This document shows, piece after piece, positions 47,716-57,051 of a DNA stretch of 64,000 bases. The DNA is from Paenibacillus phocaeensis (GTDB lineage: Bacteria; Bacillota; Bacilli; Paenibacillales; Paenibacillaceae). Within the stretch, counting starts at the first letter, position 1; the number at the start of each line of letters is the position of its first letter. The stretch is from contig NZ_FCOQ01000008.1 of assembly GCF_900021165.1 (NCBI RefSeq), positions 1 to 64,000 on the forward strand, in the 5' to 3' direction. Under the pieces are notes generated by a model. It had not been told where the DNA came from and did no database searches. It was given only the letters and a program-made list of their open reading frames with translations. The translations under genes and the position numbers were made by a program.

Positions 47716-47751
47716 AAAAAAAGATCCTTCAAGGATCTCCCTGAAGAATCT
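47716..47751 (-). terminator. Terminator after the unrecognised 195-residue gene
   Basis: The long stem AGATCCTTCA (47722-47731) with TGAAGAATCT (47742-47751), one mismatch, has further inner pairing and is followed by seven T in the transcript. It sits 23 bp past the stop. Confidence 0.87.
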
Positions 47752-47773
47752 TTACGCTGAATAACTGTACCGG

Positions 47774-48361
47774 TTAAGCTTCAAGTGCAAAGAGCCGGCG
47801 CGAGCAATTCCGAAGCTCGTCGTCAATCTGGCCAAGGACTGTCGGCTGGCTTGCTACAAACCGCTGATCCAGAAGCTGATTGATCCGGGTATGGATCGAC
47901 TCGATTTCCTGCTCAACGGCTTCATTGCGATATATGCTCTGAAGTTCAGCAAGGGTATCCTTGAGCTCGAATACTAATTTGTACGATTCTCTCGAATACT
48001 CGACGATCTTACGCACTCTGCCATTCTCGTAATAATACATCATCATGAATCCGTTATAAATTCGGGTAACCATTCCGGATCCTTTAAACGCTGCGAACAA
48101 CAGTCTCATCACATTCGTCAAATGGGGCTTCTCCAAGCGGAAAGACATTTCGCAGACATAAGAACCGTCCATACGTTCAAACGGCAGATGGACTTCCTCC
48201 CCGCCGTCATCCTCCAGTACGACCTCTTGCCCGCCATTGTCAAGCACCTTGACTCGCTGGCGCACGTGAGGATCGTATACTTTATGAACAAACTGCGACA
48301 TCTGGACTTCCGTTAAACGCATACGGGCATTGACATACTCTGTGGCTAACCGCTGAGCCAT
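47774..48361 (-). CDS. Conserved-looking protein of unknown function
   Basis: A 195-residue soluble protein I do not recognise. Residues 1-130 are mixed beta/alpha with charged turns (YDPHVRQRVKVLDNGGQEVVLEDDGG) and a hydrophobic, aromatic centre (YNGFMMMYYYENGRVRKIVEYS, near 105). Residues about 130-195 are helical (VEQEIESIHTRINQLLDQR) and may form a coiled coil. No signal peptide or membrane helix is seen. The ATG has GAGGAGA upstream. It is flanked by terminators on both sides, so it is transcribed alone. Confidence 0.75.
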   Translation of the reverse strand: MAQRLATEYVNARMRLTEVQMSQFVHKVYDPHVRQRVKVLDNGGQEVVLEDDGGEEVHLPFERMDGSYVCEMSFRLEKPHLTNVMRLLFAAFKGSGMVTRIYNGFMMMYYYENGRVRKIVEYSRESYKLVFELKDTLAELQSIYRNEAVEQEIESIHTRINQLLDQRFVASQPTVLGQIDDELRNCSRRLFALEA

Positions 48362-48460
48362 ACAAATCTCCTCAATTCTTCATCGCTTTATCATAATTAT
48401 ACACTACGATTCCCGTCGTACGCTCAGCGGCCAAAACGTGAATTCTTGCCATTTTCCAGA

Positions 48461-48483
48461 AAAAACGGCATTAAGCCGTTTTT
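48461..48483. terminator. Bidirectional-type terminator after engB
   Basis: The stem AAAAACGGC / GCCGTTTTT (48461-48469 with 48475-48483) has a 5-base loop, giving A/T runs on both sides. It lies about 75 bp past the engB stop. Confidence 0.8.
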
Positions 48484-48557
48484 AACCTGAACAATCCCGC
48501 TGCATGCTCACTTTCCTGCTAAAACTGCTTCAAATCCCTTCTGCATCCATCGAATTC

Positions 48558-49205
48558 TTAACTTTTTCCATTTTCTGTTTCAGTGACATCGGGACTTCCA
48601 GTCGGGGTCTCCTCCGCAAGCTCCGCATAACGCGCAATTTGCGCCCATAACTCGTCCTTCCCAATCCCCTCTTCCGCGGAAAAGAGAATCAGCGGATCGC
48701 CCGCCCGCAGCACCAGACCTTCCTTAATGATCTTGAGATGCTTCTGCCAGCGCGATTTCGGAATCTTGTCGGCCTTGGTGGCGACCACGCAAACGGGCAA
48801 ATCATACGCCTTCAGCCAATCGTACATGAGCTCGTCGTCTTTGGTTGGCGGATGCCGTAGATCGATAATCTGCAGGACCAGCTTGAGGGTCTCCCGCTCC
48901 TGCAAGTATTTCTCGATCATTTTCCCCCAGACTTCCCGCTGCGACTTGGACACCTTGGCATATCCGTACCCGGGCACGTCCACGAAATACAGCTTGTCAT
49001 TGATCCGGTAGTAGTTGAGGTGCTGGGTTTTGCCGGGGGTCGAGCTGGTACGCGCCAGGTTCTTGCGGTTAATCATCCGATTGATCAACGACGATTTGCC
49101 CACATTGGAACGCCCTGCCAGAGCGATCTCCGGCAAGGCGTCCTCAGGATATTGGTTGGGACCGACGGCGCTGATGATAAATTCAGCCTTGGTTACCTTC
49201 ATCAT
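48558..49205 (-). CDS. engB: Ribosome biogenesis GTPase EngB/YsxC
   Basis: A small GTPase required for 50S assembly. The G motifs are GRSNVGKSS (G1, about residue 31), SSTPGKTQ (G2), DVPGYG (G3) and TKAD (G4). The 215-residue length includes a short extra C-terminal tail ([15 protein letters not shown]). It starts with tandem ATG codons behind AGAGG. It follows lonA closely, the Bacillus order lonA-ysxC. Confidence 0.95.
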   Translation of the reverse strand: MMKVTKAEFIISAVGPNQYPEDALPEIALAGRSNVGKSSLINRMINRKNLARTSSTPGKTQHLNYYRINDKLYFVDVPGYGYAKVSKSQREVWGKMIEKYLQERETLKLVLQIIDLRHPPTKDDELMYDWLKAYDLPVCVVATKADKIPKSRWQKHLKIIKEGLVLRAGDPLILFSAEEGIGKDELWAQIARYAELAEETPTGSPDVTETENGKS

Positions 49206-49253
49206 TCAATTCCTCTCTTGGCGATGGCGCGGACCCGCGCCTCACCTTTCATG

Positions 49254-51590
49254 CTAATGCAGTTCAGGATGCTCCACGAGCGCATGCTCAAGCACCTGGT
49301 CCATATGGGACACCGGCACGAATTCCAGGTCTTCCTTGACGCTGTCCGGAATATCGCGCAGGTCGCGCTCATTGTCCTTCGGCATCAGGACCTTGCGGTA
49401 GCCTGCCCGATGCGCGGCAAGCGATTTCTCCTTCAACCCGCCGATCGGCAACACGCGCCCGCGCAGCGTAATCTCGCCGGTCATCGCCACGTCCTTGGAG
49501 ACGTGGCGATTGGTTAACGCAGAAATCAACGCCGTAGCGATCGTAATCCCCGCCGATGGACCGTCTTTCGGGATCGCCCCTTCGGGGATATGGATGTGAA
49601 TATCGTTCTTCTCATGAAAATCAAGCGGAATCCCAAGCTCAGCAGCCTTAGAGCGGGTGTAACTGAAGGCGGCCTGCGCCGATTCCTTCATGACGTCGCC
49701 CAGCTTGCCCGTCAGCGTCAGCTTTCCGGTTCCCGGCACAACGGTGACCTCAATCACCAGCGTCTCTCCGCCGACCTCCGTCCAGGCCAGCCCGGTCACG
49801 GTCCCGATCTGATCCTCCAGCTCGGCCAGGCCGTAGCGGAATTTCGCCGCGCCAAGGAAATCCTTCAGCGTGTCCGGTGTGATGGTAATCTGCTCCTTGT
49901 CTTCGGACACGATCTGCTTCGCGGCTTTACGGCAGAGCGCGGCCACTTGCTGCTCCAGATTGCGGACGCCGGATTCGCGGGTATACTCGCGGACGACCTT
50001 CAGCAACACGTCTTCGCCGATCGCCAGTTGCTCCGGTTCCAGCCCGTGCTCGCGTTTTTGCTTCGGCAGCAAGTAACGATTGGCGATTTGCAGCTTCTCC
50101 AGCTCGGTGTATCCGGGAATAAACAACGTCTCCATCCGGTCAAGCAGCGGCCGCGGAATATTGTGCACCGCGTTGGCGGTCGTAATAAACATGACGTTGG
50201 AGAGATCGAACGGAACTTCGATAAAATGATCGGAGAACGTATTGTTTTGCTCCGGATCCAGCACCTCCAGCAGCGCCGAGGAAGGATCGCCGCGAAAATC
50301 GGAAGCCATCTTGTCGATTTCATCCAGCAGGAATACGGGATTCAGCGTGCCTGCCGTCTTCATGCCTTGAATGACCCGACCCGGCATGGCGCCGACATAG
50401 GTGCGGCGGTGTCCGCGGATCTCTGCTTCATCCCGTACGCCGCCCAGCGAGATGCGAACGAACTCGCGTCCCAACGAACGGGCAATCGAGCGGGCCAGCG
50501 ACGTTTTCCCAACCCCCGGCGGTCCAACCAGGCACAGAATCGGCCCTTTCAGTTTCTTGACCAGCTTCTGCACCGCCAAATATTCCAGGACCCGCTCCTT
50601 CGGTTTATCCAAGCCGTAATGGTCGTCATTCAACACCTGTTCTGCCTTGGCCAGATCAAGGTCGTCTTCGGTTTTGTTGCTCCACGGCAAGCTGAGCAGC
50701 CAATCCACGTAGTTGCGGATAACGCCGCCTTCCGCCGAGCTGGCCGGCATTTTCTCCAGGCGATCGATTTCCTTCTCCACTTTCTCCCGAACGTTCTCCG
50801 GCAGCCCCTTCTCCTCGAGCTGGGCTCGCAGCTCATCCGCCTCCCCGGCCCGTCCTTCCTTCTCGCCCAGCTCCTTCTGGATCGCTTTCATTTGCTCGCG
50901 CAAATAATATTCCTTCTGCGTCTTCTCCATCTGTTTCTTGACGCGTTGGTTGATTTTGCGTTCCAGCTCGAGCACTTCGCGCTCGTTATTCAAGATGTCG
51001 AGCAGCTTCTCCAGCCGCTTGCGGACATCGATCGTTTCCAGAATCTCCTGTTTATCCTTGATCTTCAAAGACAGGTGGCTGGTAATCACATCGGCCAGAC
51101 GTCCGGCTTCTTCGATGTCCGATACCGCCGCCAGCGTCTCCGGCGTGACCTTCTTGGATAAATTGATATAATGTTCGAATTGGGTTAACACCGTACGCAT
51201 CAGCGCATCAACTTCCGGATCAACCGTTTCTTCCTCCGGGCGCTCCATGGCCATAACCTCATAATATTCGTCATTATCCAAATATTCGATAATTTCCGCT
51301 CGTTCCATGCCTTCTACCAGCACGCGGATAGTGCCGTTGGGCAGCTTCAGCATCTGGCGCACCTTCGCGACAGTGCCGATACGAAAGATATCTTCCTGGG
51401 TCGGTTCTTCTATGTTCACTTCCGATTGAGAACAGAGGAGAATCAGATTATCTTCGACCATGGCTTTCTCCAGCGCCTTCACGGATTTCTCCCGTCCCAC
51501 GTCCAAGTGCAGCACCATGCTTGGATAGACGAGCAGACCGCGCAGCGGCAGCAGCGGGAAACGCCGGCCTTTGGATTTATGGGGTCCCAT
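49254..51590 (-). CDS. lonA: ATP-dependent protease Lon (LonA)
   Basis: A cytosolic AAA+ serine protease. An N-terminal substrate-binding region (1-310) precedes the AAA+ domain with Walker [10 protein letters not shown] (about 355). The protease domain has a catalytic Ser in PKDGPSAG (about 677) and a Lys in [10 protein letters not shown]. It has 778 residues, the typical length. It follows lonB. The start is ATG at 51590. Confidence 0.97.
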   Translation of the reverse strand: MGPHKSKGRRFPLLPLRGLLVYPSMVLHLDVGREKSVKALEKAMVEDNLILLCSQSEVNIEEPTQEDIFRIGTVAKVRQMLKLPNGTIRVLVEGMERAEIIEYLDNDEYYEVMAMERPEEETVDPEVDALMRTVLTQFEHYINLSKKVTPETLAAVSDIEEAGRLADVITSHLSLKIKDKQEILETIDVRKRLEKLLDILNNEREVLELERKINQRVKKQMEKTQKEYYLREQMKAIQKELGEKEGRAGEADELRAQLEEKGLPENVREKVEKEIDRLEKMPASSAEGGVIRNYVDWLLSLPWSNKTEDDLDLAKAEQVLNDDHYGLDKPKERVLEYLAVQKLVKKLKGPILCLVGPPGVGKTSLARSIARSLGREFVRISLGGVRDEAEIRGHRRTYVGAMPGRVIQGMKTAGTLNPVFLLDEIDKMASDFRGDPSSALLEVLDPEQNNTFSDHFIEVPFDLSNVMFITTANAVHNIPRPLLDRMETLFIPGYTELEKLQIANRYLLPKQKREHGLEPEQLAIGEDVLLKVVREYTRESGVRNLEQQVAALCRKAAKQIVSEDKEQITITPDTLKDFLGAAKFRYGLAELEDQIGTVTGLAWTEVGGETLVIEVTVVPGTGKLTLTGKLGDVMKESAQAAFSYTRSKAAELGIPLDFHEKNDIHIHIPEGAIPKDGPSAGITIATALISALTNRHVSKDVAMTGEITLRGRVLPIGGLKEKSLAAHRAGYRKVLMPKDNERDLRDIPDSVKEDLEFVPVSHMDQVLEHALVEHPELH

Positions 51591-51631
51591 CGCTTATGCA
51601 CCTCCAAACGTTCTCTGTTGATATCATTGCT

Positions 51632-51661
51632 ATTTTAGCAAATGTTACATAAAAACACCAA
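51632..51661 (-). promoter_or_regulatory. Candidate lonA promoter
   Basis: The -35-like TTGGTG (51656-51661), an 18-bp spacer and the -10-like TAAAAT (51632-51637) lie in the lonB-lonA gap. No CtsR-type tandem GGTCAAA was seen. Confidence 0.45.
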
Positions 51662-51667
51662 CGAGGA

Positions 51668-51688
51668 GCGGCTGCTTCAGGCAGCCGC
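51668..51688 (-). terminator. Hairpin after lonB
   Basis: A perfect 8-bp stem GCGGCTGC / GCAGCCGC (51668-51675 with 51681-51688). The T-run is 12 bases away (51651-51655), so the hairpin is a weak terminator at best. Confidence 0.35.
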
Positions 51689-51739
51689 CCCCCGGAAAGC
51701 AAACGAGCAGGGCGCATGGGTAACCTTGTTCTGTTCCGG

Positions 51740-53458
51740 CTACATCGCCCCGCCTTGCGTAGGAGACTCTGCGTGCAGGAAAGGCGCAGGAGCCGTTGCC
51801 GGCGCAAACAACTCGCCGCCGATCGGCAGCTCCAGGTTCTTCTCGGCTTCGGGCCCAAAGACGTGCCGGAACACATCGCCTAACGTTTCAACGGCAATGA
51901 CCCGCAGCCCCTCCAGACCTTCGAATAACGTTTGCCAGTTATCCTTCGGAATCAACACCGTCGTTGCCCCTGCCTGGAACGCCGCCTCCACCTTAGCTAC
52001 AACGCCGCCGACCGGCTTGACTTTGCCGTGAATCCCCAACTCGCCGGTCATGGCGATCTGATGATTCACCGGCACTTGCTTGATCGCCGACGCAATCGCA
52101 GTAGCGATGGCCAGCCCGGCGGAAGGACCGTCGATCGGAGTTCCGCCCGGGAAATTAATATGAAGGTGATAGTTCGACGGGTTCAGACCGATCCGCTGCA
52201 GAACGGTCAGGACGTTCTCCACCGACCCTTTGGCCATGCTCTTGCGGCGCAGCGTACGGCTGCCCCCGCCGATCTCCTCTTCATCCACAACGCCGGTAAT
52301 GTTGTAGGTGCCTTTGCCTTTCTCAGCCGGAACGGCCGTCGCTTCAATCTCCAGCAGCGTACCCATGTTCGCGCCGTACACGGCCAGGCCGTTGACGACG
52401 CCAACCGCAGGCTGAGCCGGAATTTTACGATCCGGACGAGGTGCAAGCTGGCTGCTCGTCGCCACCCACTCCAGATCCGAAGCCAGCAGATGATCGCGTT
52501 TCTCGGTAAGGGCAAGTCCGGCGGCCAACTGAACCATATTTACAGCTTCGCGGCCGTTGGTTGCATATTTCTTGATCACCTCTACCGCTTCCGGGCAAGG
52601 CTGGAAGCCGATTCGTTTCACCGCATCTTCCGCGATTTGGGCAATTTCCTCCGGCAGCAGCGGCCGGAAATAAATCTCCATACACCGCGAACGCAAAGCG
52701 GCAGGAATCTCTTGCGGCGAACGGGTCGTCGCGCCGACCAGACGGAAATCCGCAGGCAGACCGTTCTGGAAAATGTCATGGATATACGCCGGCGTGTTGG
52801 AATCCTCTGAGTTATAATACGCACTCTCCAGGAATACCTTGCGGTCCTCCAGGACCTTCAACAGTTTATTCATTTGAATCGAATGCAATTCCCCGATCTC
52901 ATCGATAAACAGAATCCCGCCATGCGCCTTCGTGACGGCGCCGGGCTTGGGCTGCGGGATACCGGCAACGCCCATAGCCCCCGCGCCTTGATAGATCGGA
53001 TCATGTACCGAACCGATCAGCGGGTCGGCGATACCGCGTTCGTCAAAACGGGCGATGGTCGCGTCAATTTCCATAAATTTGGCGTCGGATTTAAACGGGG
53101 ATACCGGGTTTTTCTTCGCTTCCTCCATCACGACGCGCGCTGCCGCCGTTTTGCCTACGCCCGGCGGTCCGTAAATGATCACATGCTGCGGGTTGGCGCT
53201 GCAAAGCGCTGCTTTGAGCGCGCGCAGCCCGTCCTTCTGCCCGACAATGTCGTTCATCGAGGCCGGACGGGTCCGCTCCGCAAGCGGCTTGGTAAGCGAG
53301 ACGGCCCGCAGCTTGCGGAGCTTCTCCATTTCCTTGCGCGATTCCCGATCCACCGCCAGCCGGTTCCCTTTCTGACTGCGCAGCTGATTCCAGAAATAAA
53401 GCCCGATGACCACGGCAAAAAACATTTGGACCGCCATCAGGATAACATTCAAATCCAT
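51740..53458 (-). CDS. lonB: Sporulation-associated Lon protease LonB
   Basis: A 572-residue AAA+ serine protease with an N-terminal membrane helix (about 5-22, VILMAVQMFFAVVIGLYFW), Walker [12 protein letters not shown] (about 95) and a catalytic Ser in PIDGPSAGLA (about 470). LonB lacks the long N-terminal domain of LonA; in B. subtilis it is forespore-expressed under SigF. The start is ATG at 53458 with GGGAGG ten bases upstream; a GTG at 53476 is less well placed. Confidence 0.95.
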   Translation of the reverse strand: MDLNVILMAVQMFFAVVIGLYFWNQLRSQKGNRLAVDRESRKEMEKLRKLRAVSLTKPLAERTRPASMNDIVGQKDGLRALKAALCSANPQHVIIYGPPGVGKTAAARVVMEEAKKNPVSPFKSDAKFMEIDATIARFDERGIADPLIGSVHDPIYQGAGAMGVAGIPQPKPGAVTKAHGGILFIDEIGELHSIQMNKLLKVLEDRKVFLESAYYNSEDSNTPAYIHDIFQNGLPADFRLVGATTRSPQEIPAALRSRCMEIYFRPLLPEEIAQIAEDAVKRIGFQPCPEAVEVIKKYATNGREAVNMVQLAAGLALTEKRDHLLASDLEWVATSSQLAPRPDRKIPAQPAVGVVNGLAVYGANMGTLLEIEATAVPAEKGKGTYNITGVVDEEEIGGGSRTLRRKSMAKGSVENVLTVLQRIGLNPSNYHLHINFPGGTPIDGPSAGLAIATAIASAIKQVPVNHQIAMTGELGIHGKVKPVGGVVAKVEAAFQAGATTVLIPKDNWQTLFEGLEGLRVIAVETLGDVFRHVFGPEAEKNLELPIGGELFAPATAPAPFLHAESPTQGGAM

Positions 53459-53637
53459 ACGCGTTACGCCTCCCACACTTAGACTGCGTGTTCAAACCGC
53501 CGGGATTAGTCGACGGCCTGAACAGCCTCATTATCTGATACTTGGTAGTATAGCCTTTTCGCTCCAAGGTAAAACAAGGAGTTTCAAGTGGGGATATTGT
53601 TGTACATTTATCCTTCGTTCACCTCGCGTGCCGGACC

Positions 53638-53674
53638 AAAAAAAGCCGCACCCTGCATGGAGCAGGTTGCGGCT
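53638..53674 (-). terminator. Terminator after ispG
   Basis: A 13-bp stem (AGCCGCA... at 53644-53656 with TGCGGCT at 53662-53674) is followed in the transcript by a run of seven T. It lies about 15 bp past the ispG stop. Confidence 0.9.
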
Positions 53675-53688
53675 CTGATCAAATCCAA

Positions 53689-54810
53689 TCAAGACTGCGC
53701 GTGGGCACGGTGCTCCTTGCGTCCCGGGATCTCGCCGGTCGCTTCGTACACCTCCACGATATGGTCGATCTCTTTCTTCAATTCGTTCAGCAGTTCGGCT
53801 TCCGGGACTTTGCGAATCATTTCCCCATAGCGGAACAGCAGCCCCTCGCCGCGAGCGCCGGCGATCCCAATGTCGGCTTCGCGCGCTTCCCCCGGTCCAT
53901 TGACGGCGCAACCCAATACGGATACCTTGATCGGCACCTTCAGGTTTGCAATGTAAGCCTCTACCTCATTGGCGATGGAGAACAGGTCGATATCGAGCCG
54001 GCCGCAGGTCGGGCAGGAGACGAGCGTCGCTGCGTTGGTGATCAAGCCAAACGTCTTCAACAGCTCGCGTGCCACCTTCACTTCCTCGACCGGATCCGCG
54101 CTCAGCGAGATCCGGACCGTCGAGCCGATGCCCATCGACAAGAGGGCGCCGATGCCGGCTGCACTCTTGACCGTGCCGGAGAACAACGTTCCGGCTTCCG
54201 TAATTCCCAAATGCAGCGGATACGGAATGACCTCCGCCGCTTTGGAGTAAGCCGCAATCGCCATCGGGACGTCCGATGCCTTCAATGACACGATGATGTC
54301 ATGGAAGTCGAGCTCCTCCAGAATGCCGATATGGTACAGGGCGCTTTCCACCATCGCTTCCGGCGTCGGATAGCCGTATTTCTCCAGCAAATGGTTCTCC
54401 AGCGAGCCGGCATTCACTCCGATCCGGATCGGGATGCCGCGCTCCTTACAAGCCTTCACAACCGCTTCAACCTTCTCCCGGCGCCCGATATTCCCCGGGT
54501 TGATCCGGACTTTATCGATGCCGTTTTCGATCGCCAGCAGCGCCAGCTTATAGTTGAAGTGAATGTCAGCGACCAGCGGAATATGAATCCGTTTCTTGAT
54601 TTCCTTGATCGCCGCAGCCGCTTCCTCATTGTTCACCGTCACACGTACCAGTTGGCAGCCTGCTTCCTCCAATCGGAGGATCTCCGCCACCGTTGCTTCG
54701 ACATCTGCCGTCTTCGTCGTACACATGCTTTGGATGATCACTTCGTTGCTGCCGCCGATCGTCAAATTCCCCACTTTGACCGGCCGCGTATCTTGTCTCA
54801 AGAATGTCAT
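53689..54810 (-). CDS. ispG: 4-hydroxy-3-methylbut-2-enyl diphosphate synthase (flavodoxin)
   Basis: Converts MEcPP to HMBPP in the MEP isoprenoid pathway, with a [4Fe-4S] cluster. Cluster cysteines are in [10 protein letters not shown] (about 270) and [12 protein letters not shown] (about 305). It has 373 residues, the normal bacterial length. The start is ATG. It is preceded by clpX with a 124-bp gap, in which no promoter or terminator was clear. Confidence 0.96.
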   Translation of the reverse strand: MTFLRQDTRPVKVGNLTIGGSNEVIIQSMCTTKTADVEATVAEILRLEEAGCQLVRVTVNNEEAAAAIKEIKKRIHIPLVADIHFNYKLALLAIENGIDKVRINPGNIGRREKVEAVVKACKERGIPIRIGVNAGSLENHLLEKYGYPTPEAMVESALYHIGILEELDFHDIIVSLKASDVPMAIAAYSKAAEVIPYPLHLGITEAGTLFSGTVKSAAGIGALLSMGIGSTVRISLSADPVEEVKVARELLKTFGLITNAATLVSCPTCGRLDIDLFSIANEVEAYIANLKVPIKVSVLGCAVNGPGEAREADIGIAGARGEGLLFRYGEMIRKVPEAELLNELKKEIDHIVEVYEATGEIPGRKEHRAHAQS

Positions 54811-54934
54811 GTCTGGTCTCTCCCATAACGATCAAAGCTCCACCCCCGCGGGCACGCGCCTTATTGAAGGGGGCGACAACGCAAAGGTGGAGAACCTTGA
54901 CCTTTATTTTACCGCGAAGAAGCGGCTTCCCGCC

Positions 54935-56191
54935 TTACGCGCTTTCTTCTTGTTTCTTGTTCGGCTTGGCGGCCAATTCAGGAACCGTCTTCTCCTGAAC
55001 GACCTTCTCGGTAATGACGCAGTCCGAAATATCGTCGCGAGACGGCACTTCGTACATTACGTCAAGCATGATGCCTTCAATAATCGCACGAAGTCCGCGG
55101 GCTCCGGTATTGCGCTTGATCGCTTCTTTAGCGATGGCTTCCAGCGCCTTCGGTTCGAACTGCAGATTGACATTATCCAGCTCAAGCAGCTTCTGATATT
55201 GCTTCACCAAAGCGTTCTTCGGTTCGGACAAAATACGCACCAGCGTTTTCTCATCCAGCGGCTCGAGGGTCGAGATGACCGGCAAGCGGCCGACGAATTC
55301 CGGGATCAACCCGAATTTCAGCAGGTCTTCCGGCAAGACCATCGACAGGTATTCGCCAGGTTTGAGTTCTTTTTGCCCGTCGCTGCCTGCGTTAAAGCCG
55401 ATGACTTTCTTGCCGATCCGGCGTTTGATCATTTGCTCCAGACCGTCAAATGCCCCGCCGCAAATGAACAAAATGTTCGTCGTATCGATTTGGATGAATT
55501 CTTGATGCGGATGTTTGCGTCCGCCTTGCGGAGGAACGGAAGCGACCGTGCCCTCCAGGATTTTCAGCAGCGCTTGCTGTACGCCTTCGCCGGAGACGTC
55601 GCGGGTAATCGAAGGATTCTCCGATTTGCGTGCCACTTTATCGATTTCGTCGATGTAAATGATACCGCGTTCCGCTTTTTCCACGTCATAATCGGCAGCT
55701 TGAATCAGCTTCAGCAAAATATTCTCCACGTCTTCACCGACATAGCCGGCTTCCGTTAGGGAAGTTGCATCAGCGATCGCAAACGGCACGTTCAGGATTT
55801 TAGCCATCGTTTGCGCGAGGAGCGTTTTCCCTGAGCCTGTAGGGCCCAGCAGCAAGATATTACTCTTCTGCAGTTCGACGTCCTCAATCTTGCTTTGCGT
55901 GTTTACCCGCTTGTAGTGATTGTAAACCGCAACGGACAGCGATTTCTTCGCTTGCTCCTGACCGATGACGTACTGGTCCAAAATATCGCGGATTTCCTTC
56001 GGCTTCGGAATTTCCTTCAGATCCAGCTCTTCCTCGTGGCCCAGCTCCTCCTCCACGATTTCCGTGCACAGCTCAATGCATTCGTCGCATATATAAACGC
56101 CGGGTCCGGCAACAAGCTTGCGTACCTGCTCTTGCGATTTGCCGCAGAACGAGCATTTCAGTTGTCCTTTTTCATCGTTAAACTTAAACAT
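54935..56191 (-). CDS. clpX: ATP-dependent Clp protease ATP-binding subunit ClpX
   Basis: An AAA+ unfoldase that feeds substrates to ClpP. The N-terminal C4 zinc finger (CSFC at about 13-16 and CDEC at about 35-38) and Walker [12 protein letters not shown] (about 118) are present. The IGF loop for ClpP docking appears as KVIGFN (about 268). It has 418 residues. It starts 12 bp after clpP, so clpP-clpX is one operon here, unlike in B. subtilis. Confidence 0.97.
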   Translation of the reverse strand: MFKFNDEKGQLKCSFCGKSQEQVRKLVAGPGVYICDECIELCTEIVEEELGHEEELDLKEIPKPKEIRDILDQYVIGQEQAKKSLSVAVYNHYKRVNTQSKIEDVELQKSNILLLGPTGSGKTLLAQTMAKILNVPFAIADATSLTEAGYVGEDVENILLKLIQAADYDVEKAERGIIYIDEIDKVARKSENPSITRDVSGEGVQQALLKILEGTVASVPPQGGRKHPHQEFIQIDTTNILFICGGAFDGLEQMIKRRIGKKVIGFNAGSDGQKELKPGEYLSMVLPEDLLKFGLIPEFVGRLPVISTLEPLDEKTLVRILSEPKNALVKQYQKLLELDNVNLQFEPKALEAIAKEAIKRNTGARGLRAIIEGIMLDVMYEVPSRDDISDCVITEKVVQEKTVPELAAKPNKKQEESA

Positions 56192-56203
56192 GTAAACACC
56201 CCT

Positions 56204-56794
56204 TTATAGATTAGTGGGCTTGGAGATAACCTGGTCGATAATCCCGTAGGCCTTGGCCTCTTCCGCGCTCATGAAAAAATCGCGGTCCGTATCGCGCTCG
56301 ATTTTTTCAAGGGGTTGACCCGTCCGATCTACATAGATCTGGTTCAGCTTCTCTCTCGTTTTGATGATCCAATCGGCATGGATCTTGATATCCGTTGCCT
56401 GACCGCGAACGCCGCCAAGCGGCTGGTGAATCATCACTTCGCTGTTCGGAAGCGCAAACCGTTTGCCGGGGGCCCCCGCCGTCAGCAGCAGCGATCCCAT
56501 GCTAGCCGCCATCCCCACGCAGATCGTGGACACATCGGGTTTGATATATTGCATCGTATCATATATACCCATCCCCGCGGTAACGGAACCACCCGGAGAA
56601 TTGATGTACAGGTGAATATCTTTCTCAGGATCTTCAGCCGCCAGAAACAACAGTTGGGCAATCACGAGATTGGCAACTTCATCATCAATCGCGTTGCTGA
56701 GAAAAATAATTCGATCTTTCAGGAGTCTCGAATAGATGTCGTACGACCGTTCTCCTCGATTCGTTTGTTCTACGACCATAGGTACCAGACTCAT
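56204..56794 (-). CDS. clpP: ATP-dependent Clp protease proteolytic subunit ClpP
   Basis: The tetradecameric serine protease of the ClpXP complex. The catalytic triad can be counted as S98 (GMAASMGS), H123 (MIHQPLGG) and D172 (RDTDRDFF) from the ATG at 56794 (196 residues). The upstream frame to 56872 overlaps the promoter and is not used. A ribosome site AGAGG lies nine bases before the ATG. Confidence 0.97.
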   Translation of the reverse strand: MSLVPMVVEQTNRGERSYDIYSRLLKDRIIFLSNAIDDEVANLVIAQLLFLAAEDPEKDIHLYINSPGGSVTAGMGIYDTMQYIKPDVSTICVGMAASMGSLLLTAGAPGKRFALPNSEVMIHQPLGGVRGQATDIKIHADWIIKTREKLNQIYVDRTGQPLEKIERDTDRDFFMSAEEAKAYGIIDQVISKPTNL

Positions 56795-56843
56795 GCCGAC
56801 CAACCTCTTTTCCTTTTCAATTTCCCTTGCGCTTACGTAAAAC

Positions 56844-56872
56844 ATTCTATCATGTTCGAAGCCCCATGTCAT
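56844..56872 (-). promoter_or_regulatory. Promoter of clpP-clpX
   Basis: The -35 box ATGACA (56867-56872), a 17-bp spacer and the -10 box TAGAAT (56844-56849) give a start point about 45 bp before the ATG. No tandem CtsR heptads were seen. Confidence 0.6.
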
Positions 56873-56965
56873 TTTTCGCCCAGTACAGTTTATGTTGGCT
56901 TTTACACATTATATAACCTTAGGCTTGTCCCGTGCCCGATGGAAATAAATGTATCGTGCGAAGAT

Positions 56966-57003
56966 GAAAAATTAAGGCACGCATTTTATCATACGTGCCC
57001 TAA
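56966..57003 (-). terminator. Terminator after tig
   Basis: The stem TTAGGGCACG / CGTGCCTTAA (arms 56994-57003 and 56972-56981, one mismatch) with an AT-rich loop is followed by TTTTT in the transcript, about 50 bp past the stop. Confidence 0.78.
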
Positions 57004-57051
57004 CTTTTATCCTGATGTATACAAAGAAGCGGGATTCAAGGCTGGAGCGAA

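Noticed and set aside
49590-51161. Plus-strand open frame of 523 residues opposite lonA
   Set aside because: Antisense shadow of a conserved Lon protease; no family motif and no ribosome site.
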